Assembly (NCBI GenBank): GCA_916700875.1 | Contig: CAKAKS010000068.1 | Span: 30,436,028-30,500,027, forward strand | Direction of reading: 5' to 3' | Source of the DNA: Sebastes aleutianus | Lineage: Eukaryota > Chordata > Actinopteri > Perciformes > Sebastidae | DNA length: 64,000 bases | Part shown: piece after piece, positions 1-10,006 of the stretch | Layout of the letters: every line of letters begins with the position of its first letter | Numbering within the stretch: position 1 is the stretch's first letter | Program-made: the position numbers and the translations under genes | The notes under the pieces: generated by a model | Databases searched by the model: none | What the model was told of the DNA's origin: nothing | Seen by the model: the letters and a program-made list of their open reading frames with translations, nothing else

Positions 1-40
<40 letters not shown>
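1..40. repeat. ATCT tetranucleotide microsatellite
   Basis: The window opens inside a perfect run of ATCT repeats. It probably continues to the left, inside the first intron of pax3. Confidence 0.95.
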
Positions 41-41
<1 letters not shown>

Positions 42-159
42 AATGGCTACATAAAAGTAGCCTAAAAGTGACTTTTGACTAACTAGTAACAATATCTTCC
101 ATCAACATCCAGCTGGCTGTATACCCTTCTCCTTTTGGCAATGTGATGTTTTACGTTAC

Positions 160-244
160 CTTCCAGTGGGAATCCACTGCGGGGGTAGTTCTGAGCCAGA
201 TGGGGTCGCATCATCCTGGGTATTGACCCAGCCAACGCAGTCAT
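160..244 (-). CDS. pax3: pax3 coding exon 1 (paired-box transcription factor), partial gene
   Basis: Read on the minus strand, the ATG at 244 opens an 85-base coding exon of 28 codons plus one base. It begins MTALAGSIPRMM and ends QNYPRSGFPLE, directly before a GTAACG splice donor. This is the characteristic PAX3 N-terminus that precedes the paired domain, and the phase-1 exon end after 28 codons is what I expect of PAX3 exon 1. PAX3 is a nuclear transcription factor with paired and homeo domains that acts in neural crest, dorsal neural tube and muscle progenitors. Only this exon is inside the window; the paired-domain exons lie to the left. Adjacent sgpp2, farsb and acsl3 match the human PAX3 neighbourhood. 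Which teleost duplicate (pax3a or pax3b) cannot be told from 28 residues. The sister gene pax7 starts differently at several of these positions, so pax3 is preferred. Confidence 0.9.
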
Positions 245-594
245 ACCTCCAACACCCCAGTGAGTACCGTGGATAACCTCCTCCTAACGGGGAGGCTGCA
301 GCTGCTGCTCCAACACCGACTTTTGCAGCAGGATTTCGCCTGTGAGGAAGCTTCCTGGACGGTTTTTAGCCTCGGTTAGCTGCAGTGCGTCCTGGGACAG
401 CCACAAACAAGCCTCTGGAGGAGTCAAATGACAAAAAAAAATGAAGAAAATTGTATTTTGGGGTGTTAAAAAGAGTTAGTTTCTCAGTCTTCTTGGTTTT
501 ATTCGCCAGTATTCGGGTGGTTGGAAGTGTAGGCGGTGTAAGCATGAAAAATATTGTTGTTGTTGTTTGTTGACACCGGTTCAAAGTGAGAGGA
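245..594 (-). other. pax3: probable pax3 5' UTR
   Basis: This lies between the pax3 start codon and the CCAAT-rich promoter. It is non-repetitive apart from short A and T runs, and no upstream splice acceptor is evident, so it is probably the untranslated leader of exon 1. The exact transcription start cannot be read from sequence. Confidence 0.55.
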
Positions 595-735
595 GACCGT
601 CAAAAGTAGCGGAGCTCTTCTGTCTCCCAGTCTGCGCTCTCGGCTGTGATTGGTCGAGAGGATACACCCGGAACGCAATGGGGGCGCTGTGATTGGCTGA
701 GGCTGAAAACTTTCATCCAATCAGAGAGGCTGTCA
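595..735 (-). promoter_or_regulatory. pax3: pax3 proximal promoter with three CCAAT boxes
   Basis: Within 73 bases there are three CCAAT pentamers: inverted copies (ATTGG on plus) at 649-653 and 692-696, and a direct one at 717-721. The first two read CCAAT on the minus strand, the direction of pax3. The block is richer in CpG than its surroundings and lies about 400 bases upstream of the pax3 ATG, consistent with an NF-Y-type core promoter. No clear TATA box was seen. Confidence 0.6.
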
Positions 736-919
736 CAGAACAGACAGGGGCGTCAATTCACAACACCAAGAGCTACAGCAGAGTCACTGTATGTGCTATA
801 ATAACCTCCGAAATGTCTCTAAATCTGCTTTTATGTTGAGTGAACTACTGGGAGGAAAGAGGAGCAACACATGATGACTGACGAGGTATAATTATTTGGT
901 TAATGTGGTTAATTATTAG

Positions 920-1700
920 CAGTGGTGGAACAAGTATTCACATCTTTTTCTGAGATACAACAAGTACTAATACAACACAGTGAAAATACTCCACTACAAG
1001 TAAAAGTCCTGCATGCAAAACTTATGTAAATCTATGTAAGGATTGTCAGCAAAATGTAAGAAGTATGAAAAGTGAAAGTATTCATTTTGCAGTAAAATGT
1101 TCCCTGTCAGTGTTTTACTATTTATTATATGATGTTCTTTGGATCAATATTACTGCTGCATTAATGTGTATGTTGCATTTTACTGCTGTAGATGTTTTAA
1201 TTCATATATTCTTTTGTCGATTAGTCGTTTTTTATGCTTTTTTCATGCTGAATTACTTATTTGTAAGAAACGTATGAGCATATCTCTGGTAAACACAAGA
1301 TTTAAAGTGGTGCTTTTGTGTGATTCTTTGTGGAGAAACTTAATTTTACCGATCTGTTGTTTAAATCAACTAATCAATTAGTCGACTAAGACTATTTCTT
1401 TGGTCGAGGACAGCCCTAATATATATATATATATACCATGTCTCTCTAAAAAGTCAACTTTTCATGGTGTCAGAAAAACAGCCCTGTTTTCAGTTTTGAG
1501 GCTATGCATTTTTCCAGCTGATCCAAGAGACTTTTGAAATAGTTTATTTAGCTTAAGTTGTAAAGCTACAATATTTGCCTCTGATATACAGTATAGGGGA
1601 GTAGAAGTATAAAGTTGCATGAATGAAAATACCTCTAATTTTTACTCAAGTCCAGTATTTGAGTTATGAATTATTTGTAATTAGTTACATTTCACCACTG
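920..1700. mobile_element. hAT-type MITE with perfect 8-bp target-site duplication
   Basis: The termini CAGTGGTGGAA (920) and TTTCACCACTG (ending 1700) are inverted copies. They are flanked by identical ATTATTAG octamers at 912-919 and 1701-1708, the 8-bp duplication expected for the hAT superfamily. The ends carry the ACTCAAGTA / TACTTGAG-type sequence seen again at 5380-5760, 6170-6310, 45372-46371 and 47690-47822. The middle (about 1190-1420) contains a second element with TTAGTCGACTAA and a GGACAGCCCTAA end, apparently nested. No transposase reading frame is present, so this is non-autonomous. Confidence 0.85.
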
Positions 1701-1708
1701 ATTATTAG

Positions 1709-2769
1709 TAAGCCACCAAACCATTTTTGACAGCTCTAAAAATTGGTCCTTAAGTGAGTTTTGCTGTTGATGAATCACCTTTCCCCTAAAAATACAAATA
1801 AAATAAGAATAATAATGGATTAATATTAATAAAGGATAAATAGGATTAATACACTGGCAAGTTTACTAGAGACTGTTGCAGAAACCCAACAGTGTAATGT
1901 AATCCAATACAACTGACAATAAATACATTTCTTTAACTTTTGCTTGTGACATATTGCTTCTTTATGTCAATGAGGTGGACAAAATATTAGAAAAAACCTT
2001 CATCCACCAGCACTAAGCAAAGCCTCGAAATAATATAAAAAACAAACAAACATAAGAGTCTCATTCCTAAAAAAAAACTGAACATTTAGAATAATATAAT
2101 TACAGCTGCATGGGCTGCTGTATTGCATTAGGATTATTTTGTTGCATTTTATTTTACTTCACTGACGCAACTCCATCTATGAATCTATATATTGTGACTC
2201 GACACTAAAACTTCCAGCCACGTTTTCGCGAACAAATTCAATACTTTATCAATTTATTTCACATCATTGTACATACCGTTATGCACACAGTCCAACAGGA
2301 TCTCAAAAGTATTTATAAAACCAAAACCGGACCTGGTTTGGCTTATTCAGCTGTAGCATAATGAGGTAAAACCCAAACATGTGACTTTTGCTTTTGCAGA
2401 TCTTTACCTATAATTGGTAAAGGAAAACAAATCCCTGAGATTCCTCATATCTGTTGATAATCTTGTCACAAATCTGTGCGTAAAATCATGTGCAAACTGT
2501 CTACTCTACTCTACTGCATGCCATCGCACACGACCCCTAATTTGTTTCCACCCCATGGCCTCATATATGACACAAATGGTGCTAAAGTGTGTGCACCTCG
2601 AGGAATTTATTGTGGGTGTTTTCAGACTGAGCACCATGCAGCCAGCCGAGGACAGACTGAAGGGGGACGTGCAGCGCCGCAGCTGGAGACGACGCCAGGG
2701 CGGCTGTAAAGACAGTCTAGCTCTGTGTTACTATAGAGGAGAGGGTGGATTTTCATCCCTAAATGTCTC
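1709..2769. other. AT-rich non-coding DNA between pax3 and the RING gene
   Basis: No convincing gene, RNA or named repeat was seen. A short GC-richer patch at about 2635-2710 contains several CpGs but no exon-like structure; the reading frames through it are not recognisable. Confidence 0.5.
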
Positions 2770-3060
2770 ATAATCAATACTATCCACAATGGAAGAGCGA
2801 GGAGTTGTTTCTGTTAAAGTTCATGGACCCTCTCTCTCTCTCTGAGGGTCAAAGCATCCTTTAGTAATCAATCACTGGAGCAAAGGTTCTGCTCCTGAGC
2901 TCTGAAATCACACAAAAGCTCGTTTTACTTCACCGTCCATCCACAGAAGAAAGGAGACTCCGTCCTTACTTTTTTATCAACGAAGTGCACCGATGCAAGA
3001 ACAGAAGATTTTTGGATTAATTCAAATGTAATCAATATATTTATTGATTTCAGACACATG
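2770..3060. promoter_or_regulatory. candidate pax3 upstream control block
   Basis: A repeat-free block holds an ATCAATCA octamer at 2867-2874 (TGATTGAT on the minus strand, the bipartite PBX-HOX site), a CACAATGG SOX-like site near 2785 and a GCAAAGG TCF/SOX-like site near 2881. Position (about 2.1 kb upstream of the pax3 promoter) and motif content suggest an enhancer, but this is inference from single motifs. A CT run sits at 2830-2842. Confidence 0.3.
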
Positions 3061-3104
3061 GCAGAGCAGCAGCTGGGTCGACCTCACGTCGAACAGGTGG
3101 AGGT

Positions 3105-3262
3105 ATACGGTAGATAGGTAGATAGGTAGGTATGTAGGTAGGTAGATAGAAAGATAGGTAGATAGATGTATTTAATTGATCCCAAATTGGAAAATTCGTG
3201 CGTTATTATCCAGGCAAACAGGAACTGTGAATACACAGTAAATATACCAACACTAGAGATAA
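3105..3262. repeat. GATA/GGTA microsatellite-anchored dispersed repeat
   Basis: An imperfect GATAGGTA array (3105-3168) runs into a body beginning TTTAATTGATCCCAAATTGG. The same arrangement, a GATA-type array followed by CTTTATTGATCCC, occurs at 6690-6767, 15469-15800 and 16803-17124, so this is one dispersed family. It resembles the 3' tail of a non-LTR retrotransposon, but no coding part remains. Confidence 0.7.
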
Positions 3263-3640
3263 ATATTTATTGTCCTTTATTTAACCAGGTTAGTCCCATT
3301 GAGATCAAAGATCTCTTTTACAAGGGAGACCTGGCCAATATAGCAGCAAGACAGTTATAGTGAAAGTAACAGACAACATATAAATTAACAACATTATTAA
3401 ACTTGCTCATACAAAACACTTGCACACAGACCACCTGGGCTGCAGCGATTTCACCAGAGCCTTAAACTCATTCAAGGTAACTAAGTTTTGAAGTTGAAGA
3501 TCAGATTATTCCAAGCAGTTGGTGCTGAAAACCTAAAAGCTTTCTTTCCGAATTCAGTCCGAACTTTGGGAACAACAAATTGGAAAATGTCCATAGAACG
3601 AAGATTATGACATATCTATAGTAAACACATAAAGCATATA
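3263..3640. repeat. TTTATTTAACCAGG dispersed repeat
   Basis: It starts TTATTTAACCAGGTTAGTCCC and continues through ATTGAGATCAAAGATCTC, AGGGAGACCTGGCCAATA and AATTCAGTCCGAACTTTGGG. The same ordered blocks, diverged, occur at 17385-17960. This is a common teleost interspersed repeat, probably a decayed retroelement end. Confidence 0.7.
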
Positions 3641-4189
3641 TTAGAATACACTATAAATATACCAGACTACTACAATTAACTTAAAAAATACAAACACCCA
3701 TTAAGCAAGACATCGTATACCAATAGCATACATTAACAAAGTGTGCACAATTTTTACTTTAAAATGAAAATTAAATGAGGTAGTAAACCGATTTGCAAAT
3801 TTCCACATGTGCAAGATTATTACAGGCGCAAAACAGAGTAGAGTGTGGTTGAGACAGAAAGGCAATCAAGTATCCAATAAAGCAAATTGACGAATATCTA
3901 TTTATGATCAAATATAGCCAAAAAATATTCCGTGGAAGAGAGAGAAGTTGGAAAAATGTTTTCTGCCTCTGTTCAACGCCTGCAAGGAAAGCCCTGCAAC
4001 CTTTGAGTGACTCATGCAAACTAAAGCTGAAAAGCCTCCCAGCACCTGATCAGCCCTTTCATGTCTCACCTATACGGAGCAATAACAGGGGTCCGACTGG
4101 GGGAGTCTGTGTCATTCACCTTAATTTACGCAGAGAAGAGGTATCCCACAGGATAAGTAGGTTTCAATTAACATTCGCCTCTTTTTAAG
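3641..4189. other. non-coding stretch, no gene seen
   Basis: AT-rich unique-looking sequence. Short open frames on both strands do not resemble known proteins and lack splice context. Confidence 0.5.
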
Positions 4190-4995
4190 TTGCAACGCAC
4201 TTCAGATGTTGACTTTGCTGTCAGAAACGTGGCTGAACAATGGGTGGACCGCTGGGTTTAAAATAAGCAGGAATAACAGGGGGGTCTTTCACCTGCTAAG
4301 GAGGATGTCATTATCTCCAGGCAGAAGATTATTATCATGAATGAATCCTGCGAGTTGTCATAACATGCATGGCTTCAAGGAAGGAGAGGGGAAATGTGAG
4401 TTTGTTTTCAGATTTTTACATTTGTAATAAAAACAGATAAGCTGCTAATTATCATGAAAAGAGTTCAATTATGGGTTATTGTGGGCTTCAGGCAAATAAA
4501 CAAATAGACCTCTGTTAAGTTAACACGTGGACTTCAAATGTTTTCAGCAGAGTATCAGAATAAAGGGTGATATTATATGAGTAATATAATAGTAATGTTT
4601 GTTTTGTGACTTACTCCTAGGGAAACCATCAGTCTTTTCGCGGACGAACGTGACGATTTGGGAGTGTCAGTGATCTTATTGAAATTGGATATTACAGCCA
4701 AGAGAAAGAAAAAACAGAGAGGGCAAATGGAAAACAGAGAGAGGCATGATGCATACCTCGGCCTCTTTCTTTAAAGGCGACACTGAATCTCCGTGTCCAA
4801 TCCATTACCGGGGGATGAAATTCAAAGTCAGAAATCTGGCTTGATGAGAAATAAATTAGTTGCATCACATGCTCTGCGTGGAGGCCATTCACTGACACAC
4901 ATTTGTCAAATCAATTAGTTTCCATTGCACCATATTACGATAATAATTCATACAGAGACAAAGGGGATAAAATAGCCATATTTATTTCTGAATTA
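4190..4995. promoter_or_regulatory. candidate conserved non-coding element cluster near pax3
   Basis: About 800 bases without any of the dispersed repeats that fill the rest of the region. Homeodomain-type cores recur (TAATTATCATGA near 4446, CAATTATGGG near 4467, CAATTAGTTT near 4912, ATAATAATTCAT near 4940), together with GATTATTATCATGAATGAATCC near 4327. Repeat-free islands flanking a developmental regulator are often enhancers; function is inferred only. Confidence 0.3.
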
Positions 4996-5155
4996 CGAGT
5001 CCGCAGAGGAGAGTGATATATACTTTATTGTATTTTTTAACACTTATAATTAAGATGATCTAATAGACCAGTGAGTATGTAGTGACGTAATTGTGCTTAA
5101 TATTTTGTGCTTATTTTACATTTTTTATCTGCAATGGTAAAATCTAACATTTTGT

Positions 5156-5247
5156 ATTTATTATATATATATACATATTTATTTATCATATATATATACA
5201 TATTTATTTATCATATATATATACATATTTATTTATTATATATATTG
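5156..5247. repeat. AT-rich tandem repeat, three units
   Basis: Three near-identical units of roughly 30 bases, each TATATATATACATATTTATT followed by TAT(C/T)A, are arranged head to tail. Confidence 0.85.
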
Positions 5248-5280
5248 AAGCAGAACTATTTAAATACTTCTTCCACGTAA

Positions 5281-5346
5281 GTTAGATAAATAATAATAAC
5301 AAAAATAATAATTATATATATAATCTTTTTTTATTATTTATCTAAC
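5281..5346. repeat. 16-bp perfect inverted repeat
   Basis: GTTAGATAAATAATAA (5281-5296) is the exact reverse complement of 5331-5346, with a 34-base AT-rich spacer. It is likely the core or an end of a small inverted-repeat element. Confidence 0.8.
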
Positions 5347-5369
5347 GTATAAGTTAATATAGTTAATAT

Positions 5370-5760
5370 CTAGGTTTGGAAGAATTATTTAAATATTTTT
5401 GCTTAAGTAACACAATGAAAAATTACTCCATTACAGTCCTGAATCGAAATTTTACTGAATTAAAAGTACTATACATAAGAATTAGGAGCAAAATGTACTT
5501 TAAGTATCAAAAATAAAAGTAGGCATTATGTAAAACAGCCTCATTCCAAGAGTTGTTTTATCATATATAGGGCCTACTGTAGCTATTAGTGGAATATAGA
5601 TTTATTAATGTAGCAACTTTATACACTGTTGGACAGTTTATTCTATAACAATGCATAGTTTATAAACCGATCTATGTCTTGATGGGGAAAGTAGTAACTA
5701 TAGCAGTTAAATAAATATAGTGGAGTAAAAGTAAGTTACTGTTTATGAATTCTTTATGGG
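5370..5760. mobile_element. degraded copy of the 920-1700 hAT-type element
   Basis: It contains TTACTCCATTACAGTCCTG, AAAAGTACTATACATAAG and GGAGTAAAAGTAAGTTACTG blocks in the same style as the complete element at 920-1700. Ends are not preserved. Confidence 0.5.
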
Positions 5761-5990
5761 CCGGAAGAGTCAATAGCATTTCCATTCTGTGTTGTTTTTC
5801 CCATCCATCCAAAGATGCACTTTATGGTTTCCTCTGTAGATCAGTGTGGACTAAAAATCTTGTAAACAAGCTTAGTAATTGATTTCAATCCAAACCTGAT
5901 TTCTGCTTAGTTTAAGAGGGTATGATTTACATTTTGTTTCATATTTATTCTCATTAAGATCTTCCTCGTCGGTGTTTTGGTTAATTTTGT

Positions 5991-6012
5991 AAAAAAAAAA
6001 AAAAAAAAAAAA
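5991..6012 (+). repeat. poly-A tract
   Basis: A run of about 22 adenines. No retrocopy-like sequence was recognised upstream of it. Confidence 0.9.
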
Positions 6013-6167
6013 GTTTAATGAAACTTTAAATTAAGAGGTAAAAATGAAACACTAAAGTTGGTTTACATTTAGTACTACTTTGTCATTTGCAAGTGCCTTC
6101 CTCATTTCAAGTGTTAAGTGTATAAAGTTATGTTGTCAAGTCAATGTTATTTTATGGAGTAAAACAT

Positions 6168-7150
6168 AAAATGTAAATAGCCTACTCAAGTAAAGTACAA
6201 GTAGGCTACCTCAAAACTGTAGTACTACTTAAGTACGCCTACTGTACTTAAGTACGCCTACTGTACTTAAGTAGGCAGTAGGTAGTACTTACATACCACC
6301 ACTGTTTATAGGTTAATATTGTTTATACTTCTTACAATACTAAATGTATTTATTATAGTTAGAACTATGTCAGTATGTATATTTACTGTCTCCTGATACC
6401 CTTTAAATGCAGTTTGGTTGAGTGTTTCATGGTGTAACCTAGTAATAATTTAAATGTTTTACTCAAAACTGAATAAGCAGAAAAATGTCATCGTTGTAGC
6501 TTATATGTACTGTAGGCATATAAGACAATAGAATACAAAACAAAGAAAAACATCAGTTAGTAGTCTATACTAAGAGTAGTATTAGGGCCTATATAGACAT
6601 ATTTTTGTTCAGTTACGTAGCCTACTGTAGTGTTATAAATCCCCTGTGGGCAAGAACAGTGGGTGGAAATTATATAGTTAAAAGTGGGTAGGTAGGTAAA
6701 TAGAGAGATATACTTTATTGATCCCAAATGGTGAAATTCTTGCAGGCAACAGGAACAGTAAATACACATAAAATGTAAATAGCCTACTCAAGAAAAGTAC
6801 ATGTAGGCCTACTTAAGTAGGTAGGCTAGAGTATAGTAGCATACCACCACTGTTTGTATTCTTATGGGTTAATCTACATTCAGTTTTTTGGAGTGTTTCA
6901 TAGTGTAGCCTAGTAATAGTTTAAATGTTTTACTCAAAGAAGCAGTAAAATGTCACCTTTGTATATGACAATGGAGTATAAAACAAGGAAAAACATAAGT
7001 TAGTTGCCTGTACTAATACTTAGTATTTGGGCGTAGTATATAGGCCTATGCTTTTGTTCTGCTAAGCCTACTGTAAATCCTCGCTGTTGACTGACTACGT
7101 CACGCTACGTAGCACGAGAATAGTGAGTGGAAATGTTTAGTTAAAAAGGT
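6168..7150 (+). repeat. tandem segmental duplication (two units) with a GATA-tail repeat at the junction
   Basis: Unit 1 (about 6168-6686) and unit 2 (about 6768-7150) share a collinear order: AAAATGTAAATAGCCTACTC, CATACCACCACTGTTT, AGTGTTTCAT(A/G)GTGTA(A/G)CC, AAATGTTTTACTCAAA, then a GTGG(A)AAT...AGTTAAAA end. A (GGTA)n-CTTTATTGATCCC repeat (about 6690-6767) lies between them. Unit 2 has lost part of the TACTTAAGTACGCC tandem seen at 6226-6275. Divergence of the units indicates an old event. Confidence 0.75.
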
Positions 7151-8014
7151 CAAAAACAGCTAAAAGCTTATTTCAGAGCTAAATGTCCAATGAGAGGCAT
7201 TGAAATCCATTAGCCCAGCACCCTTACAAAAACATGTCGTCTCATTTTGTTTGTTGTCATGGCTAATTTGTAAGCAAGCACTTGCCTCAAACTATGTTCC
7301 AGTAATCAGTGTAACTGTAGCTGATTGAAAAATACAGCCGGGCTCCGATACAATAGGCTTTAGTGTTGATCTGATCAGTTAACAGAGACTTGTTTACATG
7401 GTGCTGAGACTATGAAAGAGAGGAGGGAGCTAGTGACAGCTTCAATTTATGAGGCATGAAACTTTTGGTTAATGCAAAGTATATAACCTGTAATTAGATG
7501 GTGTTTGGTCAACTTTTTATCTATTCTGCTTGTTTATGAGGGGAAAATCTTGCTAAAAGACTTAATTTATATGATCTAAAAGGGAGCCTTGTATGAATAT
7601 GTAAACACGTGGAAAAAGCTCAGTCTGTGATATTAACATATTGAAAAATGTATTTACTTTTAATCAAGTTTTAGCCACCATAAGTTTACACAACTAGACC
7701 TACATGAGAAATGCAAGTTGACACAGGGGAAGGTTTTTATAGCATGTAGTATTCTTTATCTACCAGTAGGGGGCATATTTGATGCACAGCAGATCAACCA
7801 GGCAGGAACACACTGGTTTTATATCAAACATGTGATTCCCATTTAAAACACAATGTGTTTCTCTTGTGTGGACATGTGATCTACTTGTTGGATCCTATTC
7901 AGCTTCTAACCAGTCATTATGTAAGACAGGATGAGCATGAGCGTTGGCAACAGGCTTTTCTATCAGCTGTGGGATCAAAGACAGAGAGTGGATGCAATGG
8001 GTATTCATGTTTCC
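7151..8014. promoter_or_regulatory. repeat-free block, candidate regulatory DNA
   Basis: Unique-looking sequence with homeodomain-like cores (CCATTAGCCC near 7206, GGCTAATTTG near 7261, TGTAATTAGATGG near 7489) and a palindromic TGATCTGATCA near 7367. No gene, splice site pair or known repeat was seen. Its role is inferred from repeat depletion only. Confidence 0.25.
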
Positions 8015-8020
8015 TTTATT
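8015..8020 (-). terminator. distal AATAAA polyadenylation signal for the RING-finger gene
   Basis: TTTATT on plus is AATAAA on minus, about 2.0 kb beyond the RING gene stop. It bounds a repeat-poor stretch that could be a long 3' UTR. Confidence 0.35.
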
Positions 8021-10006
8021 ACTGAAATGTGTTTATGTATGTAAAACAGCACATAAAGAACACTTCTCTGTGCAAATACTTTTGGTACTTTAACAACAAC
8101 CACAGATTCTCATAAAAACCAATGTCTAGGTCCTCTGAAATAAATACAATATGCGTACATTTCACAAAGGTAAACCCCGTTACTTGTGTCAAATAAGAGG
8201 GTGAAAGTGCATCGTCTAAAAGTTGGGAAAAAGGTTGAGCAGGATGATTGAAGCAAGCGTGGGAATCAGATTGAGGGGGAGTTAAGAATCATATTGTTTT
8301 GCTTTTCTCCCATGCAGTGAGGTAGGGATACCATGAGTGTGCAAGGGCAACAAGTGCTTATAGGTTAAACCACTTTGGTGTCCGAATAATCTCCGAATTG
8401 AATGCTGACAGGAAGGTCAGGGAGTCAGAACATAACACCACAAATAAGGTATCACTTTTTGCCATATTCAAGAATAATAAATAAATAATTGTACAGATTG
8501 TAGCAACGATTACATACACAAAATTAACCAACGGTTCACAGTAATGTTCATAATAAGAAGTTTTAGCCTTTTTGATGCATTGTCTGCAAAAGTTAGTTCA
8601 GTGTTTCTGTTTATTTGTATTTCTGAGGGAAACAAACCATATAAACTGATTGTTACTTAGTTTTAGTTTAGGAAAACTAAATATTTGCATTGTGTTAGTG
8701 CAGGTACTGAAGTGTTTTTATCTTTCTTATATGCCTCTTTCTAATCTAAGCCACAAAGCGCATGGGGCTCTTTAAGTTTACAGAGGTAATTATGAATCCT
8801 GACAATCTCAGAGGAACCAGAGTGACACCAAATATATCCTTTTATAAGTCGTTCACCATGTCTGGCCTATAGCCAAGAAACATGTATGTAGATTCTCACA
8901 CTTTGAAGGAAGAAGAGGAGTGAACTTGGTGCTGAAGGTGGCCTGGATTACACCTGTTTAACACATACTTATAGAAACAGGTATCTATTCTGACCTTTCT
9001 TCACAGCCAGATGCAAAAAAGGTGCTGATTTGGGAGGCAGCTCCATGTTGGAAACCCTGTTTTCAACTTCCATTTGTGTAAATGATGTGACAGAAAGAGG
9101 ATATCCCTGCCGTCACCCCAGCAGGACGCCGTCTATGGCAGGAGGCCCGTGCATGATTTTGGTGAAGTTTTACTTCATTCAGCAACAAGGTGAGGCACAC
9201 GAGTCAGGAGACATAACATCTCTTGTGTTAAATAATAAAAAAGAAGAAACAAAAAAAGCCTTTCAAAGCTCTCAGGAGCCTATAACATGCACAAAAGTAG
9301 CCAAACACAGGGTCAAAATCACAAGCTATCTCTTTGAAAAACCTGGAAGAGGTGCAGTTTTCATGGTGATAAAGGAAACAGTGCCATCCTGTAGGATAAA
9401 TTCAAGCACATGGGTTAGGAAGCCGATGACACCTTTATCCAGTACCACTCAATTCTCTGTAGACTATTTACAGTTTGGATTGAGGACTTCTTTGTAAGGG
9501 AATGATATTTTAGAGGCTTCTCGCATACAAGCCTCCATAAAAATCCATCAACTCAGAAGTGCCAAATATCTGTACAATACAACAGTGCTTTGTTGAGATA
9601 TAAGAGTGGTTCAGTTATCATACAGTGAGTGGCATAGTGGGATATGCATATAATCTAGCAGGATAAGGTGGGGAGGGTGTCAAACCCTGGAAATAAGCAC
9701 TTCACATTCAAACCAACCACAGCTGAGACCAACAGGGGGTCTAAGTCTTGGACAAGTTCACCCAAATCAGCTGGGCATATACTGTCAATACAAGTGCACA
9801 ACTTCAGGAAAATCAGGTTTATCAAGGATCATGTTGCTCCAAACAACATGAAGGCCTTTGGGTGTTTGCTATACTGATAAAAAAGGCCATTTTGGACGAG
9901 ATTTATTTCCTTAAAGGGAGGAGGAGTATCAGTATTATGTACATAAATCACACCCACAGTATACAACATCTCCATCTCTCCATCATTAGTCGGAGCAGCA
10001 GCCATG
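8021..10006 (-). other. probable 3' UTR of the RING-finger gene
   Basis: About 2 kb immediately past the RING gene stop codon contains no dispersed repeats and no credible protein frame, and ends at an AATAAA on the minus strand. An earlier AATAAA at 9902-9907 offers a short alternative. The open frame at 9030-9497 on plus is probably fortuitous. Confidence 0.45.
9902..9907 (-). terminator. proximal AATAAA polyadenylation signal for the RING-finger gene
   Basis: AATAAA on the minus strand, 100 bases past the stop codon. Confidence 0.45.

Noticed and set aside
9030..9497. 155-residue frame on plus
   Set aside because: Lies in the probable 3' UTR of the RING gene, no recognisable domain, no start context or promoter.
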